From positions 136,732-161,711 of the forward strand of contig NW_003208496.1 of the NCBI RefSeq assembly GCF_000006405.1: a stretch of DNA of 24,980 nucleotides, given 5' to 3'. Shown here in pieces: positions 9,736 to 19,386 of this stretch; positions within the stretch are counted from its first letter, which is position 1; each line of letters opens with the position of its first letter. A program made the translations under genes and the position numbers. The notes beneath the pieces are model-generated. The model was not told the origin of the DNA and ran no database searches. It saw only the letters and a list, made by a program, of their open reading frames with translations. The DNA comes from Perkinsus marinus ATCC 50983. Taxonomy: Eukaryota; Perkinsozoa; Perkinsida; Perkinsidae.

Positions 9736-10331
9736 CTAGTTCTTAATACGGTGGGCTCGGTCCTTTTGCATGGCCCTGTCGACCTCCCTAGCCCGACGGA
9801 TGGTACTAGCGTTGGCTAAGTCAGCCACTTTCTTGGATGGGTCCTTCTCGACCGAGATGCGGTCATGCTCCCAGCTCGATGACTCGCCTTGACAGGACTC
9901 CTTGTCCTCAGCCATCTCCGGGTAAACAGTAGCATGTAGACGAGCGTCGTATCTAAATATCACTGATCTCATACCGTAACAGGCTCAAGTAGATGCCGAT
10001 GATTGTATGTGGGTGTATACTCCCACAAAGCTCACATGTGCTTCCAATGGTTGACTATGCCTGCCGCATCTTTTTCTTTCAGCACCGCCTTCGGATCGTC
10101 TATGAAGTCGTCAAGCTCCAGCGCCAGAGTTCTAATACGGTAAGCGTTCACCATTCTAGGGTCTTCAGCAGGGAACTCACGGTCGAGGCGTTCTGAAAAA
10201 ACGTAACATAAATTTCGGGAGATCTCAGAAATAGACTCACTGGCGACGAGTTCATAGTCCTTCCACGAAGTAAACGTCCTACAGAGCGGACCCAGCCTCC
10301 TACACAGGACCGCAGACTGCTTGACAAGCAT
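9736..10331 (-). CDS. Small protein with mitochondrial-type leader, family unknown
   Basis: Exons 10241-10331, 10036-10192 and 9736-9952 give about 154 residues. The first intron (10193-10240, 48 nt) and the second (9953-10035, 83 nt, or ending at a later in-frame acceptor near 9968) both keep phase. The ATG at 10331 was chosen because the following residues (MLVKQSAVLCRRLGPLCRTF) form an Arg/Cys/Leu-rich, acid-free leader typical of mitochondrial presequences. The mature part is charged and helical (KRLDREFPAEDPRMVNAYRI, ALELDDFIDDPKAVL, HWKH) and ends Lys/Arg-rich. I do not recognise the family. It may continue past 9736 into a membrane segment (see 9387-9735). Confidence 0.6.
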
Positions 10332-10491
10332 AAGTAGTTGGACAAAGAAAAAGACAGCGGATAGTGGTGGCGTGTGCGCAATAGCGTTGAGGAAATGCAA
10401 GATATCGCAAGAACGCAAGCTACACAGTGTTGACGTACCAAAACTCGCCCTTCTCATGGATACATCTAATTCTAGGTCAGAGGATATGTAC

Positions 10492-10676
10492 CAGTGTTGA
10501 AATATATGCTCGTTTGCCTCACCTGAGCTCAAGAGTCTCCTCACTAATAATAGAGATATATACACAAATTTGGGTAGGAGTGTTCTGAAATCAACAACAG
10601 TCTCTCGAAATTTCCTCAAATTTTTCATATTCTCACCGACATATGTAGCTGAGCATGCGTATATCTTTCCACACTG
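10492..10676 (+). mobile_element. hAT-like MITE copy A, perfect 8-bp duplication
   Basis: It starts CAGTGTTGAAATATATG and ends TATCTTTCCACACTG. The octamer atatgtac is present at 10484-10491 and again at 10677-10684 without mismatch, so this is the clearest and probably a young insertion. It lies 160 nt upstream of the ATG of the mitochondrial-leader gene, in opposite orientation. Family marks such as CACCTGAGCTC and GGGTAGGAGTGT are present. Confidence 0.9.
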
Positions 10677-11908
10677 ATATGTACATCTGTCAGCATGTTC
10701 TCCATGTCTGTTACGTCTCTCCATCGGAGTGGAGTTTTTTCCGGGTTTATCGCCCTCCCTCGAATAGTACTACTATTATTGTATTATTCTATATTAGTAT
10801 TACTATTACTGCTAAGAATTGGCTACTATTATAGTAGCCAATTCAAATCTCGTAGCTTTGATACTCTATATGTAGTTGGCAGTATCTCTATGGGAAATAG
10901 GTGCTCAGGGCTCATGCGCTCGTTTCTCTGCATTTGGTCATTCGCATGTGGGCCTCTGATGCGAATCCATCTCCGGCCGTTGAGGAGGAGGAGGAAGTCG
11001 TTGTTGGTAGCAATGGTGATTTGTTAGGACCCAATTAGGGAGGAATTTGTCGAAGCCTTCGTACGGTGAGGGAAACTACTGTTTCTTTCATCTCTGCCGA
11101 CAGGAACGTCTAAGAAGGGGGAGGGCTAACGCTCATTAAGGAGAAGTTAGATCGCTCAAGGGTGGACACGGTTGCTAGCGGCTGTATTCAGTTTTTGTCT
11201 CGGGTGTAGGTCAAGGAGACTATGATGAAATTTATGCGACAACGGCGATCTTAGAACGGGTAATGGCGACCTATAGGGATCGTGAAGGAGGAGGCTGGGC
11301 CAAGGATGAAGGTGCTGCCTGCTCCCGTTTGGGCTTTCTAGGTGGAAGAAGGCTTCTGATGGTAGGGGGGGAGGGGGGTGATGAACGTTGCTGTATGGTT
11401 GGTCGAAGAAAGGACAGTGGACTGCTGGAGGAGAGAGGTAGGAGGGAATGATGATGTGGAGTCGGCCGGGTGGTCAGCGAAGGGCGGCGGTAGTGGGCAT
11501 TGCAATAAGAAGAAGTGGAGTGGAGGAGCATGGAAGTCCGTGAGGGAGCCCACGAGTTGGTTGAGGGCAGTGTGAAGACAGTAAGCCGGTTCCGAATGTC
11601 GATGAGAGTACCAACATGATCGATCTGGAGCCTATACGTTACGACTGTGAGTGCAGCCATCATAGATGCGCCTCTCTATCGCTTCCACGACCCTCGAAAA
11701 GAGCTCTTGTTGGTCGATCACGCCATGCAGGCCTTTTGTCAGCGAACTATTTGAGTGCGAATTTGGTGGCTTTTTCGAGTATTAGTGTGGCTTGGACCTT
11801 CATGTCTTCAATTGAGTTTCTTTACATGTCCCGTTTGGTGTTGGGGACATGAAATGCATCTTCTTCTGAGGTTCTTGCTAGACTTTCGTCTCTGGTCCAG
11901 CTGGTGTC
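10677..11908. other. 1.2 kb without a firm gene, upstream of the PHD gene
   Basis: The first part is an AT-rich tract of TAT/TTA runs with a strong hairpin. On the + strand, 10948-11037 can read MWASDANPSPAVEEEEEVVV, and 11220-11335 reads GDYDEIYATTAILERVMATY; either could be 5' exons of the PHD gene. 11340-11560 is purine-rich and open in more than one frame. On the minus strand, about 11650-11740 reads GVIDQQELFSRVVEAIERRI. None of these could be joined in phase, so the region is probably a promoter plus untranslated or alternative 5' exons. Confidence 0.25.
10816..10844. other. Perfect 13-bp hairpin in an AT-rich tract
   Basis: Arms GAATTGGCTACTA (10816-10828) and TAGTAGCCAATTC (10832-10844) are exact reverse complements with a 3-nt loop. 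No gene runs through it on either strand. Confidence 0.7.
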
Positions 11909-14266
11909 ATGGATTCATCGACCACCGCAGACTTGCAGGACCAGCACGACCACCTCCCGCCCTTTGTGAATTCCACCATCAAGAACCCCCCTCCCAGCTA
12001 CTGGCTCTCTGCCGTTACCCCTACTACTTCTGGTGACGACCACCCCGCTACTACCCCTCTCTTCACCGACAAAGACATGGTCGATGGTAGTGTTGATGGC
12101 TCGAGACTGGGCAGTAGCAGCACTACAGTGCAGAAGCAGAAAAAGAAGAAGAAACACAAGCGGAAGAGGCGCCGGGACAGGGACGAGGCGGGTCGGTCGC
12201 GGTCGCCCAGGAAAATACACAATAAGAAAAGGCGTGTTCGGGACATCCTGGGGAAGTCGCCTAGGCCCTGTGGTTGGGGACCTCCCACCTCCTCAGCACT
12301 CGACGAGAGTAGTGATGTTGAAGACGACCGTGAGGAAATCGCGATGGAGAGCGCCCGGAAGCTATGGTTAGAGGTATGTAACGAGGAGCCCTCCCCGGCT
12401 GCTATGATGCCTGCCATGCAGCTCTTGAGTAATGCTGTTGACGCCACTGTCGTCCCCTCTGGAGGACCTGTGGTTCTGGCTCCATCTGGCATCATGAGGC
12501 CGCCCATACAGGGTTGGGTCATGCAGTTGGAGGCAGCAGGTGGAGCTGAAGTCGATGCAGGGCCGGCTCTGGGAGTGGAGGCCGCCATTACCTTGCCGTG
12601 TGCGAGCCAAATGAAAGCTCAGTATGGCCGGTATATGAGGGAGGAGCCGCCGCCATTGACTCCAGAGGTGCTGTGGGTCACGGCTGATGGGGGAAGCTCG
12701 TCGCCCCAGCCGGGCATGCCTCGGGCCGGGCCGGTGCGTTGCTCTACGGTGGCTATGGATCTTAGATCGGAGTCTCTTACGGAGGCTCAAATACTCAGAA
12801 GTCGCCTGCGAGAAGTAGTGGAACGCAAGAGGGAGTTGGCGTGCAGAGTCAAGGCTCGGACTGAGTCCTTCACGGTCGCTCGGCGGTCCATAAATGCTCC
12901 GGTGGTGGAGAAAATGAAGGCTCTCGTGAGGGCAAGGCCTCCGCCGATGAACGTATACCCTCATAATGGGGACCTCAAGCCGACTTTTGGAGTCACCACC
13001 AGTGACGATCCAGAGGGAGACACGAGCTACTTAGTGTGCTCGATCTGTCTGGAACCAGACCTGGCCCGGGGTAATCAGATGGTCGTCTGCTCTGGGTGTG
13101 GGGTGGCTGGTCATCAGTACTGTTACGAGATCAGCAGAATCCTCGACGAGGACTCCTGGCTCTGCCGTTTGTGTTCTGCGCTGGAAAATGGTGACGCCAG
13201 CGAGTCTGATGATCTGAGTTGTTTTCTCTGCGGTGGTGATCGGCGATGCCTTGGTGGAGGTCTGATGACGTCGGTGATGCTCCGAGGGAGCATCCGATGG
13301 ATTCACGTGAGGTGCGGTATGTTCGCATGGAAATGCCGATCGATTCCGGATGTTGAGCGAGCAGCTATGCGCTTCTCTCGGTCCGAGTCGACTGCCCCTG
13401 TCTGTGGCATCTGCGACAAGGCTGTGGGGGAAACTGTGAGATGCGGCTCGACGGGATGCTCCCAACACTTCCACGTCAGCTGTGCTACACGCAACGCCCT
13501 TACTATTCCCGACCCCACGAACCATAACTGGCTCATATACTGTCGCCAGCACATGGCAGATGTCGATGCCTTTGGTATGATCGACAAGCTCACTAAAACT
13601 ATCGCTAACTCGCCATATGCGGAACAGACGGAGGGTGGCTTCGCAGCTGCTATCGCCAATAGTGCAGCAGCTTCAATAGTCAACGAAGGCTATGACCTCT
13701 ACCGTGGCGTTGACGCGGAAGATCTCTGGCTTGCCTGGATGGACCCTGGTGTGGCAGTAAACGACTCAAAGACCCCCGAATCGGTCGCGGACCGGCCTTC
13801 CGTTCTGACGACTCCGGCCACGGCACCACCTACGACCAGCCCGAGTGGGGGCCCATCGACTCAGCCCTGCGTGATGTGTTTGCACAGTGATGGTGATCTC
13901 GTGGACATACCAGGAGGTCCTGGTGTCCCTCCGGGTTGCTCGGCCAAAGTCCATCTCCGATGCGCCCACTGGATGGGCCTTGCGCCGGTCTTCAACTTTC
14001 ATGACCTCCGGCAGGGGTCCGTCATACGGCCCCGTAATTTTCTCCAGTCTTGTCACTATTGCCACAGTGTTCTTGGTATAACTATGAAATGCTCCAAATG
14101 CAACAGAAGTTTTCATCCCCATTGTGCTGCCAAAAATGGTTGTACTGTGCGACTAGAGGACTACGAGTCGGGCATCCACTTGTCTGGAAGATCTGCAGAG
14201 TTATGGCTGTCGAGAAGAACCGTCAAAGGAGGATTCTCTGTTTGGGTCGATTGTGATGCACACTAG
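11909..14266 (+). CDS. PHD finger / double extended-PHD nuclear protein
   Basis: A 785-residue protein in one uninterrupted frame, notable beside intron-rich neighbours. Residues 77-112 are a Lys/Arg-rich nuclear-localisation-type block with an SRSP motif. A helical charged segment (285-345) precedes a canonical PHD finger at 377-422 (CSICLEPD, CSGCGVAGHQYCYE, WLCRLC). Residues 438-548 form an extended PHD (CFLCGG, WIHVRCGMF, CGICDKAVG, CSQHFHVSCA, YCRQH), the tandem seen in BRPF, JADE and AF10 proteins, where it reads histone H3. A second extended PHD runs from C654 (CVMCLHSDGD, HLRCAHW, CHYCHSVLG, CSKCNRSFHPHCA) to CDAH at the very C-terminus. The expected role is chromatin reading within a histone-modifying complex; no catalytic domain is seen. 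It converges on the SET gene with 198 nt between the stops. Confidence 0.88.
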   Translation: MDSSTTADLQDQHDHLPPFVNSTIKNPPPSYWLSAVTPTTSGDDHPATTPLFTDKDMVDGSVDGSRLGSSSTTVQKQKKKKKHKRKRRRDRDEAGRSRSPRKIHNKKRRVRDILGKSPRPCGWGPPTSSALDESSDVEDDREEIAMESARKLWLEVCNEEPSPAAMMPAMQLLSNAVDATVVPSGGPVVLAPSGIMRPPIQGWVMQLEAAGGAEVDAGPALGVEAAITLPCASQMKAQYGRYMREEPPPLTPEVLWVTADGGSSSPQPGMPRAGPVRCSTVAMDLRSESLTEAQILRSRLREVVERKRELACRVKARTESFTVARRSINAPVVEKMKALVRARPPPMNVYPHNGDLKPTFGVTTSDDPEGDTSYLVCSICLEPDLARGNQMVVCSGCGVAGHQYCYEISRILDEDSWLCRLCSALENGDASESDDLSCFLCGGDRRCLGGGLMTSVMLRGSIRWIHVRCGMFAWKCRSIPDVERAAMRFSRSESTAPVCGICDKAVGETVRCGSTGCSQHFHVSCATRNALTIPDPTNHNWLIYCRQHMADVDAFGMIDKLTKTIANSPYAEQTEGGFAAAIANSAAASIVNEGYDLYRGVDAEDLWLAWMDPGVAVNDSKTPESVADRPSVLTTPATAPPTTSPSGGPSTQPCVMCLHSDGDLVDIPGGPGVPPGCSAKVHLRCAHWMGLAPVFNFHDLRQGSVIRPRNFLQSCHYCHSVLGITMKCSKCNRSFHPHCAAKNGCTVRLEDYESGIHLSGRSAELWLSRRTVKGGFSVWVDCDAH

Positions 14267-14464
14267 TAAAATATATAGTCCATTTATGTAACCCTCCATC
14301 ATGTATGTACAAATGGAGTCGTCTCGTACCATTACCGATTACTTTTGTTTCATCGGTTCATTGTTCGTTATGTTGTACAGTAATAATACATTCTGTTCAA
14401 TAACTCAGTAACTCGACACAACATGAGGAAAATAGTCTACATTGAATTTCAACAGTGCAAGGCA

Positions 14465-15433
14465 TCATCCACCGAATGCTTTAGGATCATCAATCACGTT
14501 GACCGCTCGGGGAAGTGATATCATCACATCCTCTTCGCTGAAGAAACCGTTGGGGTACCGCCAGGTGATCGGCTCGCCAGGAGAAATGTCCCTCACGGCG
14601 TTGACGCGCAGGCCGCCATCGTGGGGTCTAAGCTGGGCATTCGGACTAGTCGAATGATTCACCAAGTACCAGAGGTCGCCACCACCGATAGGGTCTGCTA
14701 TGTCGAAGGTCTCCCTGTTGTAATAGAGAGAAATACCGCCACGGCTCTCGTGGATTATCGTGAGGAAGCAGTGCTCGGGATGGTCACGCCGCCGAAGCTG
14801 GTCGATGTCAGCATGACTCTCGATAGTGTACTTCGTTACTTTCGAAAAGACAATACACTCCCCGTCCTTGAATGTTCTCGATGCAATGAGGACGCGGCCA
14901 CAGTCTTGGTGATCCACGACCCGGAGGCCCATGGCCTTGAGGAGGCTTGAATGCTTCGTGTCCAGAGGACTCGCCGGCAGCTCAATGATTGCAGTGCGAG
15001 TTCGGCGACTAGGCGATCGCAGCATGGCCAAAGAGGGCCCCTTCTTCTGAACAGTGACCGCCTTCAAGAGAGCAAAGTCGGAGGCCGCAGGAGAGGAATC
15101 ATCGCCAGGCTTGAGGATAGCAGCAGTGCTACGACAGGGAGTCAACCACACCGACTTGCATTGGTGGGCAAATTCCAGAGGGCCTTCCTCCTGTTGCAGT
15201 AACAAACACTTGGCTGAGCTCGGCCACCACGACCCCAAAGGGCTGCGCTCCTCGCGGGTTTCCACCCGCCCGTCATCTTGCAAGACAACGAACGTTACTT
15301 GCGACTTGCCAACTCTGTACGGGAGCTCGATGATAGCTAGAGTTGCCGGGCACTTGGCGAAGTTTTTCGAGATGGTCTGATGAGCTTGCAAGCTGAGGGC
15401 AGCAGCATCACTATCAGCTGTCGCCTTGACCAT
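14465..15433 (-). CDS. SET-domain protein, putative lysine methyltransferase
   Basis: A 322-residue protein from the ATG at 15433. An in-frame ATG at 15520 would add 29 residues, but it lies within a MITE, so the inner start is preferred. The N-terminal half is unassigned and contains the motif AIIELP twice (about residues 33 and 148). A C-terminal SET domain spans about 169-295: LRVVDHQDCGRVLIASRTFK, GECIVFSKV, then GGDLWYLVNHSTSPNA (NHS at 259-261) and GGLRVNAVRDISPGEPITWR. The NHS-x(3)-N element and the RDI-x-x-GEPITW end are SAM-binding SET hallmarks. The terminal aromatic sits in WRYP rather than the usual YxY, and no post-SET cysteines are seen. Substrates cannot be told from sequence. 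Neighbouring PHD and ARP4 genes give a chromatin context. Confidence 0.8.
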   Translation of the reverse strand: MVKATADSDAAALSLQAHQTISKNFAKCPATLAIIELPYRVGKSQVTFVVLQDDGRVETREERSPLGSWWPSSAKCLLLQQEEGPLEFAHQCKSVWLTPCRSTAAILKPGDDSSPAASDFALLKAVTVQKKGPSLAMLRSPSRRTRTAIIELPASPLDTKHSSLLKAMGLRVVDHQDCGRVLIASRTFKDGECIVFSKVTKYTIESHADIDQLRRRDHPEHCFLTIIHESRGGISLYYNRETFDIADPIGGGDLWYLVNHSTSPNAQLRPHDGGLRVNAVRDISPGEPITWRYPNGFFSEEDVMISLPRAVNVIDDPKAFGG

Positions 15434-15489
15434 TGAGAGACGGTGACACAATGGACGGGCTGTGACACGATCGTTCTCACTGATACGAC

Positions 15490-15661
15490 CAGTAAGGGAA
15501 TATATGTTCGGTTTCCTCAACTGAGCTCGTAAGCTTCCTCATCAAACCATGAAAACCCATACACGATTTTGGGTAGAAGTGTACAAATTCCAATTTAAAA
15601 TACAATTTCCATATTTCCACCAACACATGTTGTTGACCATGTGCACAATATTCCCACACTG
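15490..15661 (+). mobile_element. hAT-like MITE copy B
   Basis: It starts CAGTAAGGGAATATATG and ends AATATTCCCACACTG. Flanks gatacgac (15482-15489) and ggtacgac (15662-15669) match at 7 of 8. The body shows TTTCCTCAACTGAGCTC and GGGTAGAAGTGTAC. It fills most of the gap between the start of the SET gene and the stop of the actin-related gene. Confidence 0.88.
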
Positions 15662-15717
15662 GGTACGACATTGACAACACAACAACTCGCCCGTAAATCT
15701 ATATTCCAGCACAAACG

Positions 15718-18254
15718 TTAGAAACACTTACGATGGACAATTCGAGCACCATGTTCGGCGTACTCCTTAGGCGTTATCACGAGCGAAGCGAAACCTACAC
15801 AGAGTATGCCGGGCTACCACGATGGCCCCCAACCTACTTCCCATGCTTCCCACTATGGAACCACCCAACCACGGGCAGTATCCTCGCTCCCCACCAGAGG
15901 CTGCCGTAGGGAATCCAGAGCCTCCCATTACTCGAACCTTAGAGAAGCAACGACTGAGCAACGATACGATGGAGGCAAAAAACGGCATCACCTTGCCGTC
16001 ACGCAAGCTCATCGCACAGTCCCTCTGCAGGCGTTCCACCAGCCCAGCCGTCTGAAAAGACACGTCTCGCGGTAGTTTTGGTGGCCTCCCGCGGCACCTG
16101 TGAAGCTTGTCCTGATAATATGACGGACTGGGACACTGCATTGACAGCCGAGGCGGGCTCCGAGGAGTTTGAGAAAGCCTTCAAAGACTGTTCCACCATC
16201 GAGGACAACTCTGATCAATGGCGTAGATGATGATAGGCACGAACGGCTCACCTCCAATGATCTGCTCGATAGCATCAGTTTTCCACGCTCCTGGTACGAC
16301 AGTTCCATCCGGTAGACTCGACTGAAGTGGGCCTGTGAATAGAGTACACATTTGTATTCATTTCAATGAGTTTCACCCGTTTTACGTGAAGTGGCGTTAT
16401 ATTCCACGTGAAAAACACATTGAAAAATACATTTTTCGCCAAGTAAAATGTGAAATATGTTTCTCACCAGTATTTTTCATATCACGGGAAAAGCTCCAAT
16501 ACAATGAGATAGACAAAATAAAACTTACTGATAGCCCCTATAGACGGGCAGAAAATGAACATAGAAAGCCGGAGGGAGGAACCTACCGCGTTCCTCTCTA
16601 GCGACACAGCTCTGAATCTTGGTCATCTCAGCCATACTGCAAACCGCCAACTCCTTCCCGGTCAACTCCCCCTTGCTGGCTGGGCGATCAGGTAGCGTCG
16701 ATAAGCCCATGTTCCGGCCAAGGTCAAAGAGGCGACCAGCCATCCGCTGATCTTCTGACGGTCTTTGAGCTCCCTCGCCCAGAATCTGCAACCGCTCAGT
16801 TGACAATGTGCAACATCAGGACTATCGTAACATAGACCTCTGCTGGTGAACTACCACGTCGAATAAAAAGTCCATACTATGGGCAACCAGTGTTGGAATA
16901 TACGTTCGGTTTCCTCAGCTGAGCTCACAAGGTTCCTCACTGATTATAGAAGCTTAAATATGAATCCAGATAAAAATGCACAGAGATCAATTCGGAGTCC
17001 TCATATTGTCACCGACTATGTGTGAATTTTCCCACACTGTGAGCGACCGTGAGAAGCGAAGTAAGGCTCACCTGAGCTGCTATGTATTCATCCATCGCTC
17101 TTCCGCCTTTATGACAGTGCCGTACTGTACAAGGTACCGTATACCCCGAGCTCACCACTGACGCCGACACAAACTCCCCGCCTAAAAGAACAGCTGATTC
17201 TACTGATGGTGATCTACGGACTCACCCATGCCGACGTAGATTCCTGAGGTTTTGCCGTTGGCGAAGAGAGCGAGAGGAGCTCGTTTAGCCACGAGAACAC
17301 CGGCCTGGGATGCCTTCTCATACAGGACCTGTAACAGGTAATCATCACCAGTGATGGTCTACATCCGATTGACATTCGTCCGCAGTAGTTACTCGGAACG
17401 TATTTCGTTCGCCTGGGTGAATAATTCCGATTTTGTGATAATATCGCGCATCAAAATCGGGGGTATGGGACCATACGCTGCTGCCCTGGCACCCACGTCT
17501 TCCATCATCATCTCCAGCAATCTCTCCCTAGCCTTTTCACTGAGGAATTCATGAGAGCTCAACAATACTGATTGCAGAGCATTGCCGCCGTCCCGGCAGA
17601 ACTCCAGCCCAGGGCCGCCCGCAGAAAACAGGACTGACTCGAGGATCTAAAGTAAAAATAAACGCAAGGTTAGTGACTAAGCTACCTCACCCGCTTCAAG
17701 TTGTCTTCGTCGCCCATACCCACAGTTTGCGAAGTGTTATCATACGATAGAATACTTCCAGTCACATACCTGATGACTGCATAATCACGATATTCGCCAT
17801 ATTAGCCAAGAAATCAAATTTCCACGCGTTCGCACAATAAAAACGAAAGTAGTTAGTATAGACGTCGTTACTCTCGGTCGTTGGCATGTTCCAAGGACGA
17901 CAAGGCGGCATAGTTCACAGGCCATTCGAAGTCGGAGGGTCGGCTAAGTTCGCTTGAGGTCATCGCAGCATCACCATCGCCATCAAGGGCTGGCCTGGAG
18001 ACACAGGCATCCGGTATCGAAAACTTGAGCGTGTTACCTCCTCCGAACCGTCGTAGATTCCACAAGCCGTGGCCGGTCGTCTCCTGCATACCCCGCCCGT
18101 ATTGTTGTACAGCTGAAAATGACAACAAAAGCGTAACCGCGCCACAAAATTGTCAGCTCCTGCATGTGAAGTGCTCTCACCCGAAGTCTATGACCGCTAC
18201 GTGGGACGGAGGGGCAGCCAGAGGCGGTGGGGGAGTGGGCGCGTTCGAGGACAT
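15718..18254 (-). CDS. Actin-related protein, ARP4/BAF53-like
   Basis: About 447 residues in 13 exons: 18181-18254, 18038-18112, 17872-17994, 17691-17769, 17497-17646, 17226-17328, 17072-17181, 16587-16785, 16252-16332, 16098-16210, 15992-16051, 15838-15937 and 15718-15794. All introns are GT-AG and keep phase. Actin-fold marks in order: HVAVIDFGCTTIRAGYAGDD (phosphate loop 1), RERLLE, LALFANGKTSGIYVGMG (189-203; FANG is typical of ARP4), SSGYTVP with GGRAMDEYIAAQIL, LPDGTVVP, VILSGQASQTAGLVERL, GGSIVGSMGSF and the actin-like end EYAEHGARIVHRKCF. In other eukaryotes ARP4 is a nuclear subunit of the SWR1/INO80, NuA4 and BAF remodelling complexes. GMG replaces the usual DSG in phosphate loop 2, so ATP hydrolysis is doubtful. 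A MITE lies in intron 7 (16786-17071). Confidence 0.88.
16333..16586 (-). other. AT-rich 254-nt intron of the ARP gene
   Basis: This GT-AG intron is five times longer than its neighbours and rich in short inverted repeats, for example GAAAAATACATTTTTC near 16414-16429 and GTGAAAAACA paired with TGTTTCTCAC. It has none of the hAT-like MITE termini, so it may hold a different, older element. No duplication of flanks was found. Confidence 0.4.
16888..17039 (+). mobile_element. hAT-like MITE copy C in ARP intron 7
   Basis: It starts CAGTGTTGGAATATACG and ends GAATTTTCCCACACTG. Flanks tgggcaac (16880-16887) and tgagcgac (17040-17047) match at 6 of 8. It is reversed relative to the gene and sits about 30 nt inside the intron donor; without it the intron would be about 126 nt. 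Confidence 0.85.
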
Positions 18255-18279
18255 TATTCAAATCAGACTGTGAAAGGCA

Positions 18280-19191
18280 CTACCGAAGAAAGAGAAAAAT
18301 TTTAAAGCTGAGACGATGCCCTTTCATCGCATGTCGCAGAATATTCAGCACGAACATGTGCCTGAAGCCCTGCATGAGATCGTCCTGCAGTCGATACCAC
18401 ACCAAGCGGACTTCGGGACGAACCACCGTGTAGATTGGATATCCATTCGAGAATACCAATATCAATATATAGCTGTCCTCACGTACTATAAGCCGGCCGA
18501 TCGGCATCAGAGGCATACGAGCAAGCTGGAGCCGTGTTGACTCAGAAGAACGTCCGTCGTATTCCTGTCGTGAACAGTAGAGACAGTCCGTGCTGGTGTA
18601 AACCGACCTAGTGGCCGCAGGAACTGCTCATCCGAACCTCTTCTCACGTAGTACATAGAAAAGTGAGTTAGCCCACAGCTTTGAAGATTCTCGCCAACAA
18701 AACTGATGACCGAGCCGGAGGGATCTCTTCTTCGCCCGTCCCACTCCCTAACCTTAGTGGCAAACAGCGTCCAGTTGGACATACATATGCGATGACGCCC
18801 ATCATGCAATACTGTATTATACATCGATTATCTGCTTCCCCCTCGATAATACGGCATGCACACAGCCATTGTTCAATCGTCCTACTCGAGCTATCACCTC
18901 AACCTGACGACGCCTACGAAGCAGCTCGTTTAAGTGAAATAGCGTAGACGAAGAGGATGCCCTTATACACTGTACGACCCATGCCCGTACTACTACCCCT
19001 CCAGGGCTCCCATTACTCCACTGCAAGCGACTTTCATCACTACCAACGCTGGAGCTGGCTTTGTCCGAGTGTGGAAAATTACCCGCAAGGTGGAACCCTG
19101 GCAAACCCAATACCGTAACGATCCGAACGATTGATGAAACACAAGAGACACCTGTATAGCATGAGATTGAAGTGAACATGACAATGAGCAT
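18280..19191 (-). CDS. Unrecognised multi-exon protein
   Basis: Three minus-strand blocks look coding. The first (about 18820-18960) reads FHLNELLRRRRQVEVIARVG and ends RGKQIID; a 70-nt GT-AG intron (about 18752-18821) joins it in phase to VREWDGRRRDPSGSVISFVG, continuing with THFSMYYVRRGSDEQFLRPL. The third (18280-18480) contains YILILVFSNGYPIYTVVRPE and LQDDLMQGFRHMF before a stop at 18280. The join between blocks two and three is unclear; a weak donor near 18537 with the acceptor CTTATAG would keep phase. The stop is only 25 nt from the ARP start codon. Upstream of 18960 the frame is open, but the start was not identified. No domain was recognised. Confidence 0.45.
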
Positions 19192-19269
19192 TCATGGCAT
19201 CACCGCATCCCCAACCGGGCCATTCAAACAAGGAGTATTAGAAGTGAACTACTTCACTACCACACACCT

Positions 19270-19314
<45 letters not shown>
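19270..19314. repeat. (TAC)15 microsatellite
   Basis: Fifteen perfect TAC units. On the minus strand the run would encode a serine tract in one frame, but no real exon could be placed there. The perfection suggests it varies between strains. Confidence 0.95.
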
Positions 19315-19334
19315 GCCCTACCTTAGTCCCTCCG

Positions 19335-19386
19335 CATAGGCAGAGTTCTCTCTGAAGTTCACATAGGCGGAGTTCTACCCTTAGTT
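19335..19386. repeat. Tandem duplication of about 25 bp
   Basis: Two units starting CATAGGC-AGAGTTCT and CATAGGC-GGAGTTCT are spaced 27 nt apart, with several mismatches near their ends. They lie just past the TAC microsatellite. Confidence 0.6.

Noticed and set aside
10695-11027. + strand frame with a Leu/Tyr-rich hydrophobic stretch
   Set aside because: It is produced by the TAT/TTA-rich tract and the hairpin; there is no codon character or motif support.
11998-13552. Several minus-strand frames opposite the PHD gene
   Set aside because: They are shadows of the GC-rich PHD coding frame, which has clear zinc-finger motifs.
17852-17858. TACTAAC on the minus strand as a branch point
   Set aside because: It lies about 80 nt from the acceptor required by the reading frame, too far for a usual branch site.
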